Shown: positions 25,111 through 34,434, counted from the first letter of the stretch. The stretch: 64,000 bases of DNA from Bacteroides salyersiae WAL 10018 = DSM 18765 = JCM 12988 (GCF_000381365.1 NZ_KB905467.1:799604-863603); one strand, 5' to 3'. The notes: generated by a model not told the origin, from the letters alone. Program-made: numbers and translations.

Positions 25111-27102
25111 ATGAAAACAAACTTAAGTTCTCAAATCACTCTCAACAGGGTCTCCCCCAGATACTACAGACCGGAGAATGCATTTGAACGGTCGGTATTG
25201 ACCCGACTTGAAAAAATCCCTACCGATATTTATGAATCTGTAGAAGAAGGTGCCAATCACATCGCTTGTGAAATAGCACAAGTAATACGCGATAAACAAA
25301 AAGCAGGGCGCTTCTGTGTATTGGCGTTGCCGGGTGGTAATTCTCCGCGCAATGTGTATGCGGAATTGATTCGTATGCATAAAGAGGAAGGTTTGAGTTT
25401 CCGCAATGTGATCGTATTCAATATGTACGAGTATTATCCTCTGTCTTCTGATGCCATCAACAGTAATTTCAATGCTCTGAAAGAAATGTTGCTGGATCAT
25501 GTGGATATCGATAAGCAGAATGTATTTACTCCGGATGGAAGCATTGCAAAAGATACGATTCTGGAATATTGCCGTTTGTACGAGCAGCGTATCGAAAGTT
25601 TTGGAGGGGTTGATATTGCCCTGTTAGGTATCGGTCGTGTAGGTAATATTGCTTTCAATGAGCCGGGTTCGCGTTTGAATTCTACCACTCGTCTGATTTT
25701 ATTGGATAGTGCTTCGCGTAACGAAGCTGCCAAAATATTCGGAACTATCGATAATACACCTATCAGCTCTATTACAATGGGTGTGTCTACAATCTTGGGA
25801 GCCAAGAAAGTATATCTTCTGGCATGGGGTGAAGACAAGGCCCGTATGATAAAAGAATGTGTGGAAGGTTCTATCACGGATACGATTCCCGCTTCTTACC
25901 TGCAGACGCACAACAATGCACATGTAGCGATCGATCTTTCGGCTGCCAGCAACCTGACGCGTATCCAGCGTCCGTGGCTGGTGACTTCCTGTGAATGGAA
26001 CGACAAGCTGATTCGTAGTGCTATCGTTTGGTTATGCCAATTGACAGGTAAACCGATCTTGAAACTTACTAATAAAGATTATAACGAAAACGGTTTGAGC
26101 GAATTGTTGGCTCTCTTCGGTTCGGCATATAATGTGAATATCAAGATATTCAACGATTTGCAGCACACTATTACCGGATGGCCCGGTGGAAAACCGAATG
26201 CTGACGATACGTATCGTCCCGAACGTGCCAAACCGTTCCCGAAACGTGTTGTCGTATTTTCTCCGCATCCGGATGATGACGTGATTTCTATGGGAGGTAC
26301 CATCCGCCGTTTGGTAGAGCAGAAACATGAAGTGCATGTAGCTTATCAGACATCGGGTAACATTGCAGTAGGGGATGAGGAAGTGATTCGTTTCCTGCAC
26401 TTTATCAATGGTTTCAACCAGATATTCAATAACAGCGAAGACCAGGTAATCAATGAGAAATATACGGAAATCCGTAAGTTCCTTAAGGAAAAGAAGGACG
26501 GTGATATGGATTCACGCGATATATTGACTATCAAAGGCTTGATTCGTCGTGGTGAAGCCCGGACGGCTTGTACATATAATAATATTCCGTTGGATCGTTG
26601 CCATTTCTTGGATATGCCGTTCTATGAAACCGGTAGAATTCAGAAGAATCCGATCAGTGAAGCCGATGTGGAAATCGTACGTAATTTGCTTCGTGAAGTG
26701 AAACCTCATCAGATATTTGTAGCAGGCGATCTTGCCGATCCGCACGGTACACACCGTGTTTGTACGGATGCTGTGTTTGCTGCTATTGATTTGGAAAAGG
26801 AGGAAGGTGCCAAGTGGCTGAAAGACTGCCGTATCTGGATGTACCGTGGTGCGTGGGCAGAGTGGGAAATCGAAAATATTGAGATGGCAGTGCCTATCAG
26901 CCCGGAAGAGTTGCGTGCTAAACGTAATTCTATTTTGAAACATCAGTCACAGATGGAGAGCGCACCGTTCTTAGGTAACGACGAACGTCTGTTCTGGCAA
27001 CGTAGCGAAGACCGTAACCGTGGTACGGCTGCACTTTACGATAATCTGGGTCTTGCTTCTTATGAGGCAATGGAAGCATTCGTGGAGTATATTCCGCTAT
27101 AA
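25111..27102 (+). CDS. NagB-like domain fused to PIG-L/LmbE deacetylase domain
   Basis: A 663-residue protein. Residues of about 30-290 have the glucosamine-6-phosphate deaminase (NagB) fold: phosphate-binding LALPGGNSPR, FNMYEYYPLSS and GIGRVGNIAFNEPGS. However, relative to E. coli NagB, Asp72 is Tyr106, Asp141 is Val177 and His143 is Asn179; only Glu148 (Glu184) is kept. The C-terminal part (about 375-655) is a PIG-L-type zinc deacetylase with HPDDD (386-390) and DPHGTHR (544-550). So the second domain looks active and the first looks like a sugar-phosphate-binding pseudoenzyme. A role in amino-sugar metabolism is inferred; databases often label such proteins as plain deaminase. Confidence 0.85.
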   Translation: MKTNLSSQITLNRVSPRYYRPENAFERSVLTRLEKIPTDIYESVEEGANHIACEIAQVIRDKQKAGRFCVLALPGGNSPRNVYAELIRMHKEEGLSFRNVIVFNMYEYYPLSSDAINSNFNALKEMLLDHVDIDKQNVFTPDGSIAKDTILEYCRLYEQRIESFGGVDIALLGIGRVGNIAFNEPGSRLNSTTRLILLDSASRNEAAKIFGTIDNTPISSITMGVSTILGAKKVYLLAWGEDKARMIKECVEGSITDTIPASYLQTHNNAHVAIDLSAASNLTRIQRPWLVTSCEWNDKLIRSAIVWLCQLTGKPILKLTNKDYNENGLSELLALFGSAYNVNIKIFNDLQHTITGWPGGKPNADDTYRPERAKPFPKRVVVFSPHPDDDVISMGGTIRRLVEQKHEVHVAYQTSGNIAVGDEEVIRFLHFINGFNQIFNNSEDQVINEKYTEIRKFLKEKKDGDMDSRDILTIKGLIRRGEARTACTYNNIPLDRCHFLDMPFYETGRIQKNPISEADVEIVRNLLREVKPHQIFVAGDLADPHGTHRVCTDAVFAAIDLEKEEGAKWLKDCRIWMYRGAWAEWEIENIEMAVPISPEELRAKRNSILKHQSQMESAPFLGNDERLFWQRSEDRNRGTAALYDNLGLASYEAMEAFVEYIPL

Positions 27103-27125
27103 CAATTAGTAAAGAATCATAAAGG

Positions 27126-27162
27126 AAGAGTGAAGAGTCGGGAATTCTTCACTCTTTTTTTG
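27126..27162 (+). terminator. Rho-independent terminator after NagB-like/PIG-L gene
   Basis: AAGAGTGAAGA (27126-27136) pairs with TCTTCACTCTT (27146-27156), followed by a run of T. It overlaps the beginning of the longer reading frame of the next gene, which argues for the later start at 27187. Confidence 0.8.
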
Positions 27163-27186
27163 TTTATCAATAAAAAAACTACTAAT

Positions 27187-27912
27187 ATGAAGAAAGAAGA
27201 AACTTACTGTCGGTTGCTTCCTATGGCGGGAGCTTATAACATGCGTGACTTGGGTGGCTATCGTACGGTTTATGGCAAGTGTGTAAAATGGAAAATGCTT
27301 TTCCGCTCGGACGATATGAATAAACTGACTGCAATGGATTTAGATTATCTCTCTTTATTGCCATTGCGTACGGTTATCGACTTCAGGAGTGAAGTAGAGA
27401 AAAACGCCGCCATAGACCGTTTGCCGCAAACTGTGTCCAAGCACATACCCTTATCAATTGAAGCGGGCGATATGAGTGGTATCACCCATTTTGATAGAAA
27501 TAATCTGAGCGCCGTTATGGAGGAAGTGTATGCATATATCATCCGGAATATGCAGGATGTATACAAAGAGTTTTTCAGTATCCTGTCGGAGAAAGAAAAC
27601 GCTCCGCTTCTTTTTCATTGTTCTGCGGGAAAGGACCGGACCGGTATCGCTGCCGCATTGTTATTGTCGGCTTTGGGAGTCGATCGTGAGACTGTAACGG
27701 AGGATTATATGCTGTCTGCAGAACATATCACCAAAAAATATGAATTCATCACTCGGGAGCATCCGGAGTTGAAGCCGTTGACTACCGTAAGAAAAGAGTA
27801 TTTGGAAACTGCATTCCGGGTAATAGACGAAGAATTTGGAGGAATAGAAAGGTACTTGATCGATAACCTTGAAGTGGATTTGGATAAACTACGTGAATTA
27901 TACACAGAATAG
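27187..27912 (+). CDS. Tyrosine-protein phosphatase (PTP3-like)
   Basis: Start at ATG 27187 (241 residues), chosen because the frame from 27130 would run through a terminator. The CX5R catalytic loop is HCSAGKDRTGIAAAL, with an NMRDLGGYRT motif near the N-terminus and a probable general acid in FRSDDMNKL. This combination marks the Y_phosphatase3/IphP group, which dephosphorylates phosphotyrosine, other phosphoresidues or phosphoinositides. It could oppose a tyrosine autokinase such as the Wzc-like protein at the left edge, but nothing links them directly. Confidence 0.88.
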   Translation: MKKEETYCRLLPMAGAYNMRDLGGYRTVYGKCVKWKMLFRSDDMNKLTAMDLDYLSLLPLRTVIDFRSEVEKNAAIDRLPQTVSKHIPLSIEAGDMSGITHFDRNNLSAVMEEVYAYIIRNMQDVYKEFFSILSEKENAPLLFHCSAGKDRTGIAAALLLSALGVDRETVTEDYMLSAEHITKKYEFITREHPELKPLTTVRKEYLETAFRVIDEEFGGIERYLIDNLEVDLDKLRELYTE

Positions 27913-27924
27913 AGGAATTTACTC

Positions 27925-27932
27925 TATTTTTG
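27925..27932 (+). promoter_or_regulatory. -7 box upstream of amidase-like gene
   Basis: TATTTTTG matches the -7 consensus. Transcription would begin near 27938, so the possible start at 27940 would be leaderless; the ATG at 27961 is preferred. Confidence 0.45.
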
Positions 27933-27960
27933 CGGATAAATGGTAAATGATTGGAGTTTT

Positions 27961-30867
27961 ATGAGAAAACTATGCCTATTCCTGTTGTTCCTTATTGCAG
28001 GGACATCCCTGCTCTTTGCGCAGGCCATCGAAAAGAACGTAGAAGAGCGACTAACTGATTTCTTCAGTAATTATACCACTGTTTCTGCAAAAATCAACCG
28101 ACCCGCGCTCAAGAGTGTAGAGATTGATTTTGACCGTAAACGACTGACGATACAAGCTTCCGAGAGTTTTGCCTACCAGCCTTTTCTCCCGGAAACAGTA
28201 GAGAATATTTATAATCAGGTGGAAAATCTTCTTCCCGGTCCTGTACGTTTTTTTGATGTCACGATCTATGCTGACGGTAAACCGATTGAAGATCTCATTC
28301 CTAATGTTTACCGAAAAAAGAAAAAGGATAAGACACGTCTTTCTTTGAATATTGATTATAAAGGGGCGCCATGGGTGAAGAATATGTCACGTCCCTATGA
28401 AATTTCGCGTGGACTGGACAATCGTCATATCGCTTTGTGGCAAAGTCATGGACAGTACTTTAAAAACGATAAAGGAGAGTGGGGATGGCAGCGTCCCCGG
28501 CTTTTCTGTACTACTGAGGACTTATTTACCCAGTCCTTTATTCTTCCTTATGTCATTCCGATGCTTGAGAATGCAGGCGCCAATGTATTTACTCCGCGTG
28601 AGCGTGATACGCAGAAGAATGAAGTGATTGTTGATAATGACACGAAAGACGGGTCTGTCTATCTGGAAGTGAAAAGTCGTAAAGCTCGTTGGGAAGTAGC
28701 CGCTAAAAGAGGTTTTGCCCGGACGAAACGTGTTTATAGAGATGGGGAGAATCCGTTTTTGGACGGTACTGCCCGTTATGCCCGTACCGAAAAGAAAAAG
28801 AATAAGGCTTTTGCGGAGTGGATCCCTACTATTCCGGAGAGTGGTAATTATGCTGTATATGTTTCTTATCAGACATTGCCCAATAGTGTGAGCGATGCTA
28901 AATATCTTGTTTTTCACAAGGGGGGAGTTACCGAATTTAAGGTTAACCAGCAAATAGGTGGGGGGACTTGGGTCTACTTAGGAACTTTTGAATTTGATAA
29001 GGGTAATAACGATTATGGCATGGTGGTGCTCAGCAATGAGAGTAAGGAGGACGGGGTAGTATGTGCAGATGCAGTACGTTTTGGCGGTGGTATGGGTAAT
29101 ATTTCGAGAGGTGGTAATGTCAGTGGATTGCCGCGTTATCTGGAGGGAGCACGTTACTCAGCACAATGGGGTGGTATGCCTTACGAGGTATATGCCGGCA
29201 AGAAAGGAGAAAATGATTATACCGACGACATCAATGTACGTTCTAATGCATTGAATTATTTGTCCGGAGGGTCGGTGTTTAATCCCAAAGAGAAAGGATT
29301 GGGAGTACCGTTGGAGATGGCAGTTGCTTTGCATAGCGATGCAGGGCATAGCAGGACGGACGAAATAATCGGTTCACTGGGGATATATACGACGGATTTC
29401 AATAACGGGCAGTTGAATACGGGGATAGACCGTTATGCTTCACGCGACTTGTCGGATATTTTACTGACTCAAATACAGAATGATATTCGTGCTGCCTACA
29501 ATATCCCCTGGACACGCCGTAGCATGTGGAACCGGAATTATAGTGAAACGCGTTTACCTTCTGTTCCTTCCACCATTATAGAATTGTTGTCACATCAGAA
29601 TTTTGCCGATATGCAGTTGGGACATGATCCTAATTTTAAGTTTACGGTAGGGCGTGCTATTTATAAGGGGGTACTCCGTTTCATAAATAGTCAACATGGG
29701 AAAGAGTCTGTTGTGCAACCGCTTCCAGTGAGTAATTTTGCGATCCGCTTCGGGAAGAAAAAGAATACACTGGAACTATCCTGGCAGGGAGAAAATGATC
29801 CTCTTGAGCCAACGGCTACCCCGCGGGAGTATATGGTATATACCCGTGTCGGTTATGGTGGTTTTGATAATGGAGTATTGGTAAATAAAACGTCGCATGT
29901 GGTCAAAATAGAGCCGGGACTTGTATATTCGTTCAAAGTTACGGCAGTGAACCGTGGTGGTGAAAGTTTCCCTTCTGAGATTTTATCGGCTTATAAAGCA
30001 AAGAACGAAAAAGGAAAAGTTCTTATTGTTAATGGTTTCGATCGCTTAAGCGGACCTGCCGTTATCAATACTTCTACCACTGCCGGCTTCGATTTGGAGC
30101 AAGATCCGGGAGTTCCTTATTTATACAATATTTCTCTTTGTGGTCCGCAGACCGGTTTTGACCGTAAGCAAGCCGGTAAGGAAGGAAAGGGGAGTCTGGG
30201 AGATAGCGGCAGTGAGTTGGAAGGTATGAAAATCATCGGAAATACTTTCGATTATTCATTTATTCATGGAAAGGCGATTCAGGCGACGGGACGATATAGT
30301 TTTGTATCGTGTAGCGATGAGGCGGTAGAAAACGAAAGAGTACAATTGGAAGAGTACCCGATTGTGGATTACATCTTGGGGCTGGAAAAGGAGAATACGA
30401 CCGACCGGGCTTATTACAAGACTTTTTCTTCGGCTATGCAACGGATCATCACTGCCTATTGTCAGTCGGGAGGGAATATATTAGTCAGTGGTTCTTATGT
30501 GGGAAGTGACATGAGCACTTCGCAAGGGAATCGGGAATTTACCGAGAAAGTATTAAAATATGGTTATCAGGAATCGCTTCGGGATAATCGTTCCGGACAG
30601 ATCGATGGATTGGGGCGTACTGTTTCGATTCCCCGTTTGCCTAACGAGAAAATGTATGCGGTAACTGCACCGGACTGTATCGTCCCTGTAGCTCCAGCTT
30701 TTTCCGTATTTACCTATCATCCGGGAAAGCAGAGTGCCGGTATTGCTTATCGTGGAGATTACCGTACGTTTGTAATGGGATTTCCTTTTGAAAGTATAGA
30801 GTCGGAAGCTGATCGGGCCGCAATTATGGCGGCAGTGCTAAACTTTTTTGATGATAAATCCTTTTAA
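27961..30867 (+). CDS. Secreted amidase-like protein with golvesin-type and FnIII-like domains
   Basis: Start at ATG 27961 gives 968 residues with a clear signal peptide (KLCLFLLFLIAGTSLLFAQ). The central region has motifs of zinc-dependent N-acetylmuramoyl-L-alanine amidases (Amidase_3): an early WQSHGQY, HSDAGHSRTDE and the Glu in STIIELLSHQNF. These are interrupted by a golvesin/xanthan-lyase-like beta domain (about 255-380, with NYAVYVSYQTLPN). A fibronectin III-like segment (about 600-700) and a C-terminal alpha/beta domain follow. Bacteroides homologues are often labelled xanthan lyase, but cell-wall hydrolysis fits the motifs better. It is probably periplasmic or exported. Confidence 0.75.
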   Translation: MRKLCLFLLFLIAGTSLLFAQAIEKNVEERLTDFFSNYTTVSAKINRPALKSVEIDFDRKRLTIQASESFAYQPFLPETVENIYNQVENLLPGPVRFFDVTIYADGKPIEDLIPNVYRKKKKDKTRLSLNIDYKGAPWVKNMSRPYEISRGLDNRHIALWQSHGQYFKNDKGEWGWQRPRLFCTTEDLFTQSFILPYVIPMLENAGANVFTPRERDTQKNEVIVDNDTKDGSVYLEVKSRKARWEVAAKRGFARTKRVYRDGENPFLDGTARYARTEKKKNKAFAEWIPTIPESGNYAVYVSYQTLPNSVSDAKYLVFHKGGVTEFKVNQQIGGGTWVYLGTFEFDKGNNDYGMVVLSNESKEDGVVCADAVRFGGGMGNISRGGNVSGLPRYLEGARYSAQWGGMPYEVYAGKKGENDYTDDINVRSNALNYLSGGSVFNPKEKGLGVPLEMAVALHSDAGHSRTDEIIGSLGIYTTDFNNGQLNTGIDRYASRDLSDILLTQIQNDIRAAYNIPWTRRSMWNRNYSETRLPSVPSTIIELLSHQNFADMQLGHDPNFKFTVGRAIYKGVLRFINSQHGKESVVQPLPVSNFAIRFGKKKNTLELSWQGENDPLEPTATPREYMVYTRVGYGGFDNGVLVNKTSHVVKIEPGLVYSFKVTAVNRGGESFPSEILSAYKAKNEKGKVLIVNGFDRLSGPAVINTSTTAGFDLEQDPGVPYLYNISLCGPQTGFDRKQAGKEGKGSLGDSGSELEGMKIIGNTFDYSFIHGKAIQATGRYSFVSCSDEAVENERVQLEEYPIVDYILGLEKENTTDRAYYKTFSSAMQRIITAYCQSGGNILVSGSYVGSDMSTSQGNREFTEKVLKYGYQESLRDNRSGQIDGLGRTVSIPRLPNEKMYAVTAPDCIVPVAPAFSVFTYHPGKQSAGIAYRGDYRTFVMGFPFESIESEADRAAIMAAVLNFFDDKSF

Positions 30868-30909
30868 GAGGAAAATTCAAATAGACTCTTAATGGAAGAT
30901 GGCGAATGT

Positions 30910-30960
30910 TAAATGATGAATGATTCATAAACGGGTTAGCAATTAATTATTCATCATTTA
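30910..30960. repeat. Intergenic hairpin with AAATGATGAAT words
   Basis: TAAATGATGAATGATT (30910-30925) pairs with the reverse complement at 30945-30960 with one mismatch. It follows the amidase-like gene and directly precedes the promoter of the next operon. Confidence 0.65.
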
Positions 30961-30989
30961 CCATTAATCACTAAAAAATTCTATCTTTG
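30957..30989 (+). promoter_or_regulatory. Promoter of the 31021-34222 operon
   Basis: TTTA (30957-30960), a 21-bp spacer and TATCTTTG (30982-30989) form a near-consensus promoter, with one mismatch in the -33 box. The first gene starts 31 bp downstream. Confidence 0.65.
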
Positions 30990-31020
30990 TCGCTATCATT
31001 AACTTTAAAATAAAAAGATT

Positions 31021-31338
31021 ATGTATACCATACAAGCAAATCCCAGTGGTACACGCACTATGGAAGTTTCAGAAGAGAATTTGAGAACAATTGAAAAATA
31101 TGCGTTGTTTCGTCATCTTATCGACAGTAACGGTATTGTCGATGAAGCTGTTCTCGATAAACTCAAGCTCAATATCCGTTCACTTATTGCCAGTCAGGAG
31201 GAAGACAGTAAGGACCTGCTCGATCTTTGCATTGATGTGATTTATCACAACAATATGAAAGCATTCGGTTTGCAGCAACTTATAAAGTTATATCTTGTCT
31301 GGTTCAATTCGCAAGAGGCAGAAGAGGAGGAGTCATGA
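31021..31338 (+). CDS. Small conserved hypothetical protein (105 aa)
   Basis: A 105-residue soluble, mostly helical protein with an acidic C-terminus (NSQEAEEEES). I do not recognise a domain. It is the first gene of a tightly packed operon: its stop overlaps the next start in an ATGA at 31335-31338, which implies translational coupling and a joint function with the TusA-like gene. Confidence 0.75.
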   Translation: MYTIQANPSGTRTMEVSEENLRTIEKYALFRHLIDSNGIVDEAVLDKLKLNIRSLIASQEEDSKDLLDLCIDVIYHNNMKAFGLQQLIKLYLVWFNSQEAEEEES

Positions 31339-31553
31339 TTGCTGTCGACACTCGTGGGACGACTGCTTACAGTCCCTTGATTCCAGCCATAAAGGCCATG
31401 TGTAGTGCTGAATCCGGTGATACTGTGGAGATTATTATGGATAATGCCAATGCATTTCAGGACTTAAAAGAATATTTGTCGGAGCAAGGCATCGGCTTTC
31501 GCGAAATTTATGATGGTGAGCAGATGACTTTACAGTTTACTATTCCAGGATGA
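31335..31553 (+). CDS. TusA-like small protein lacking the sulfur-carrying Cys
   Basis: A 72-residue protein. The pattern SPLIPAIKAM, then GDTVEIIMDNANAFQDLKEY and QGIGFREI, matches the TusA/SirA fold (CPxPxxxxK, then the GxxxxxxxDxxxAxxD segment). The Cys of the CPxP motif is replaced, giving Tyr-Ser-Pro. It would therefore not carry persulfide sulfur as TusA does and may be a structural or regulatory relative. Start and stop codons both overlap neighbouring genes in ATGA, so the three small genes form one translational unit. Confidence 0.65.
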   Translation: MIAVDTRGTTAYSPLIPAIKAMCSAESGDTVEIIMDNANAFQDLKEYLSEQGIGFREIYDGEQMTLQFTIPG

Positions 31554-31894
31554 GTGAAATACAACAGAAATTAGAAAAACTGCCGGGAAAGGCAATTAAA
31601 AAAATAAACAGTATATATGGTAGTGTAGATAAATTCTATGCTACCGTTTATCTTATTGCCCGTAATGAGCATCAATGCCAGATGATGTCTGTACCGGCTG
31701 CCGATCAACGAATAAAAACCATTCATGCTTATCAGGGATTGATACGTTTTATGCTTGATGAACTCGGTCTTGATGGAAAAGATATCATGGATGGTATAGC
31801 GAGTGCTTATCTGGAGGATTTTGTGAACTATCGTGAGCAGGACTTCGGTATGACGAATGAAGAATTTATTTCTATCATCAAACGCATCGGATAA
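31550..31894 (+). CDS. Small conserved hypothetical protein (114 aa)
   Basis: A 114-residue soluble, probably helical protein with a basic N-terminus (KLEKLPGKAIKKINSIYGS). I recognise no domain or motif. It overlaps the TusA-like gene by 4 bp and ends 3 bp before the DUF456 gene, so it shares that operon. Function unknown. Confidence 0.75.
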   Translation: MSEIQQKLEKLPGKAIKKINSIYGSVDKFYATVYLIARNEHQCQMMSVPAADQRIKTIHAYQGLIRFMLDELGLDGKDIMDGIASAYLEDFVNYREQDFGMTNEEFISIIKRIG

Positions 31895-31897
31895 TTT

Positions 31898-32374
31898 ATG
31901 GATATCTTTCTGATTATTTTGGGGAGTATTTGCCTGTTGGTAGGGCTAATCGGTTGTATTGTCCCTATGTTGCCGGGGCCGCCTATTGCTTATGTGGCTT
32001 TAGTACTGCTTCAACTTACCGATAAGGTCACTTTTACGCCGTTGCAACTCTTTTTTTGGTTACTTCTTGTCGTAGTGATTCAGATACTCGATTATTTTGT
32101 CCCGATGTTTGGAGTGAAGCGATTCGGAGGTACGGGTTGGGGAAATTGGGGTTGTATTATCGGTACGTTTGCCGGACTCTTTCTATTTCCGCCTTGGGGT
32201 GTTATTATTGGTCCGTTTGCCGGTGCATTTATAGGAGAGTTGTTGGGCGGCAAGGAAACGAGGCATGCACTGAAAGCCGGATTCGGGGCTTTTATAGGTT
32301 TTCTTTTGGGCACTGTACTCAAAGTAGCCGTATGTGGATGGTTTATCTTCTGCTTTATCCATGCATTAGTATAG
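31898..32374 (+). CDS. DUF456 membrane protein
   Basis: A 158-residue, glycine-rich integral membrane protein with about four helices. It contains the DUF456 pattern: GLIGCIVPMLPGPPIAYVAL near the start, then FGVKRFGGTGWGNWGCIIG and IIGPFAGAFIGELLGGK. Gly-rich helices resemble small glycine-zipper membrane proteins. Function unknown. It lies 3 bp after the 114-aa gene and 24 bp before the YgiQ gene. Confidence 0.83.
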   Translation: MDIFLIILGSICLLVGLIGCIVPMLPGPPIAYVALVLLQLTDKVTFTPLQLFFWLLLVVVIQILDYFVPMFGVKRFGGTGWGNWGCIIGTFAGLFLFPPWGVIIGPFAGAFIGELLGGKETRHALKAGFGAFIGFLLGTVLKVAVCGWFIFCFIHALV

Positions 32375-32398
32375 CGAAATTATCCGTATCTTCGCAGC

Positions 32399-34222
32399 AT
32401 GAAAGAATATCGACTTACCGATTGGCTACCCACTACAAAAAAAGAAGTAGAATTGCGCGGGTGGGATGAGCTCGATGTTATCCTGTTTAGTGGAGATGCA
32501 TATGTAGACCATCCTTCATTCGGACCGGCAGTGATCTGCCGTATCCTTGAAGCGCAAGGATTACGGGTAGCTATTGTTCCTCAACCGAATTGGCGTGATG
32601 ACTTGCGCGATTTTAAGAAGTTGGGTCGCCCTCGTCTTTTTTTTGGTATCTCGGCAGGGTGTATGGATTCAATGGTGAATAAATACACGGCCAATAAGCG
32701 CCTTCGCAGCGAAGATGCCTACACTCCGGACGGTCGTCCGGATATGCGTCCGGAATATCCTTCGATTATATATAGTCAGATATTGAAAAAAATCTATCCC
32801 GATGTCCCGGTAGTTTTAGGTGGAATCGAGGCGAGTTTGCGTCGGTTGAGTCATTATGACTATTGGCAGGATAAGGTGCAGAAAAGTATTCTATGTGACA
32901 GTGGTGCGGACTTACTTATCTATGGTATGGGTGAGAAACCGATTGTGGAGCTTTGCAAGCGTATGCAATCTTCTGTGGAGATACCGACAGATATTTTGCA
33001 AACAGCTTATTTGTGCAATGCGACTGAGATGGAATCTATCCGTGCGGAAGGAGATATAGAGCTTTATTCTCATGAAGAATGCCTGAAAGACAAAAAAAAA
33101 CAGGCGGGTAATTTTCGACATATCGAAGAAGAGTCCAATAAATATGCTGCCTCACGTATACTGCAACGGGTCGATAAACGTGTGGTAGTCGTCAATCCGC
33201 CATATCCTCCTATGACACAGCAAGAACTGGATGGTTCGTTTGATTTACCGTATACACGTCTGCCGCATCCGAAATATAAAGGGAAGCGTATTCCTGCCTA
33301 CGATATGATTAAGTTCTCGGTGAATATTCATCGCGGATGTTTTGGAGGATGTGCTTTTTGTACAATATCGGCACATCAAGGCAAATTTATTGTGAGCCGC
33401 AGTAAGGAATCTATTCTGAAAGAGGTAAAAGAGGTCATGCAGTTGCCCGATTTTAAAGGATATCTCAGTGATTTGGGAGGTCCTTCGGCCAATATGTACA
33501 AAATGGGAGGAAAAGATGAGAATATTTGCCGGAAATGCAAGCGCCCGTCATGCATTCATCCTAAAGTTTGCCCTAATTTGAATACCGATCACCGCCCTTT
33601 ACTGGATATCTATTATGCGGTGGATGCGCTGCCAGGTATTAAAAAATCATTTATCGGTAGCGGGGTACGTTATGACCTGTTGTTGCATCAGAGTAAAGAT
33701 CCTGCGGTCAATCAAAGTACTTCCGAATATACCCGTGAACTGATTGAAAAGCATGTAAGCGGACGGTTGAAAGTAGCACCGGAACATACCAGTGATCGTG
33801 TTCTCTCTATTATGCGTAAGCCTTCATTTAACCAGTTTGGAGAGTTTAAGAAGATATTCGATCGGATCAATTGCGAAAAAGGATTGCGCCAGCAGCTTAT
33901 TCCTTATTTTATTTCCAGCCATCCCGGTTGTAAGGAAGAAGATATGGCAGAGTTGGCGGTTATTACCAAACGTCTGGATTTTCATCTGGAACAGGTACAG
34001 GATTTTACTCCTACACCAATGACGGTAGCAACGGAAGCTTGGTATACCGGATTTCATCCATATACTTTGGAGCCGGTATTTAGTGCTAAAACGCAAAAAG
34101 AAAAGCTGGCACAGCGACAGTTCTTTTTTTGGTATAAACCGGAGGAACGCCGGAATATCATAAATGAATTACGCCGTATCGGTCGGCAGGACCTGATTGA
34201 TAAGCTTTATGGAAAGAGGTGA
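32399..34222 (+). CDS. YgiQ family radical SAM protein
   Basis: A 607-residue radical SAM enzyme. The iron-sulfur motif is C314-FGG-C318-AF-C321 (HRGCFGGCAFC). The N-terminal UPF0313 domain (about 1-290) includes SGDAYVDHPSFG and GGIEASLRRLSHYDYW. A second Cys cluster (CRKCKRPSCIHPKVC, near 380) is typical of the family and may hold another metal centre. The reaction is unknown, although distant relatives are methylthiotransferases. It is the last gene of the operon starting at 31021 and ends in a T-rich long hairpin. Confidence 0.93.
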   Translation: MKEYRLTDWLPTTKKEVELRGWDELDVILFSGDAYVDHPSFGPAVICRILEAQGLRVAIVPQPNWRDDLRDFKKLGRPRLFFGISAGCMDSMVNKYTANKRLRSEDAYTPDGRPDMRPEYPSIIYSQILKKIYPDVPVVLGGIEASLRRLSHYDYWQDKVQKSILCDSGADLLIYGMGEKPIVELCKRMQSSVEIPTDILQTAYLCNATEMESIRAEGDIELYSHEECLKDKKKQAGNFRHIEEESNKYAASRILQRVDKRVVVVNPPYPPMTQQELDGSFDLPYTRLPHPKYKGKRIPAYDMIKFSVNIHRGCFGGCAFCTISAHQGKFIVSRSKESILKEVKEVMQLPDFKGYLSDLGGPSANMYKMGGKDENICRKCKRPSCIHPKVCPNLNTDHRPLLDIYYAVDALPGIKKSFIGSGVRYDLLLHQSKDPAVNQSTSEYTRELIEKHVSGRLKVAPEHTSDRVLSIMRKPSFNQFGEFKKIFDRINCEKGLRQQLIPYFISSHPGCKEEDMAELAVITKRLDFHLEQVQDFTPTPMTVATEAWYTGFHPYTLEPVFSAKTQKEKLAQRQFFFWYKPEERRNIINELRRIGRQDLIDKLYGKR

Positions 34223-34230
34223 ATTGAAAA

Positions 34231-34434
34231 ATTAAAGAATGAAGGAATGAAAGAGTGAAAGAATTAAAATGGTATAATTTAGCATCCACTCGATAGATGA
34301 AAATGCTACATAACTTGAAAGGAAAGAGGGAGGCCATACGAGATAAAAGTTATATCGAATTCATGTTAATCTATTAATTGTCTGAATGTTTCTTTCTTTC
34401 TTTCTTTCATTCTTTCATTTTTTCATTCTTAAAT
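34231..34434. repeat. Long intergenic hairpin with GAATGAAAG words
   Basis: Arms near 34231-34267 and 34389-34434 pair as imperfect reverse complements made of GAATGAAA and TTTCATTC words, with a loop of about 120 nt. The right arm includes a run of TTTC tetranucleotides (34390-34405). It separates the YgiQ and CDF genes. Confidence 0.65.
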
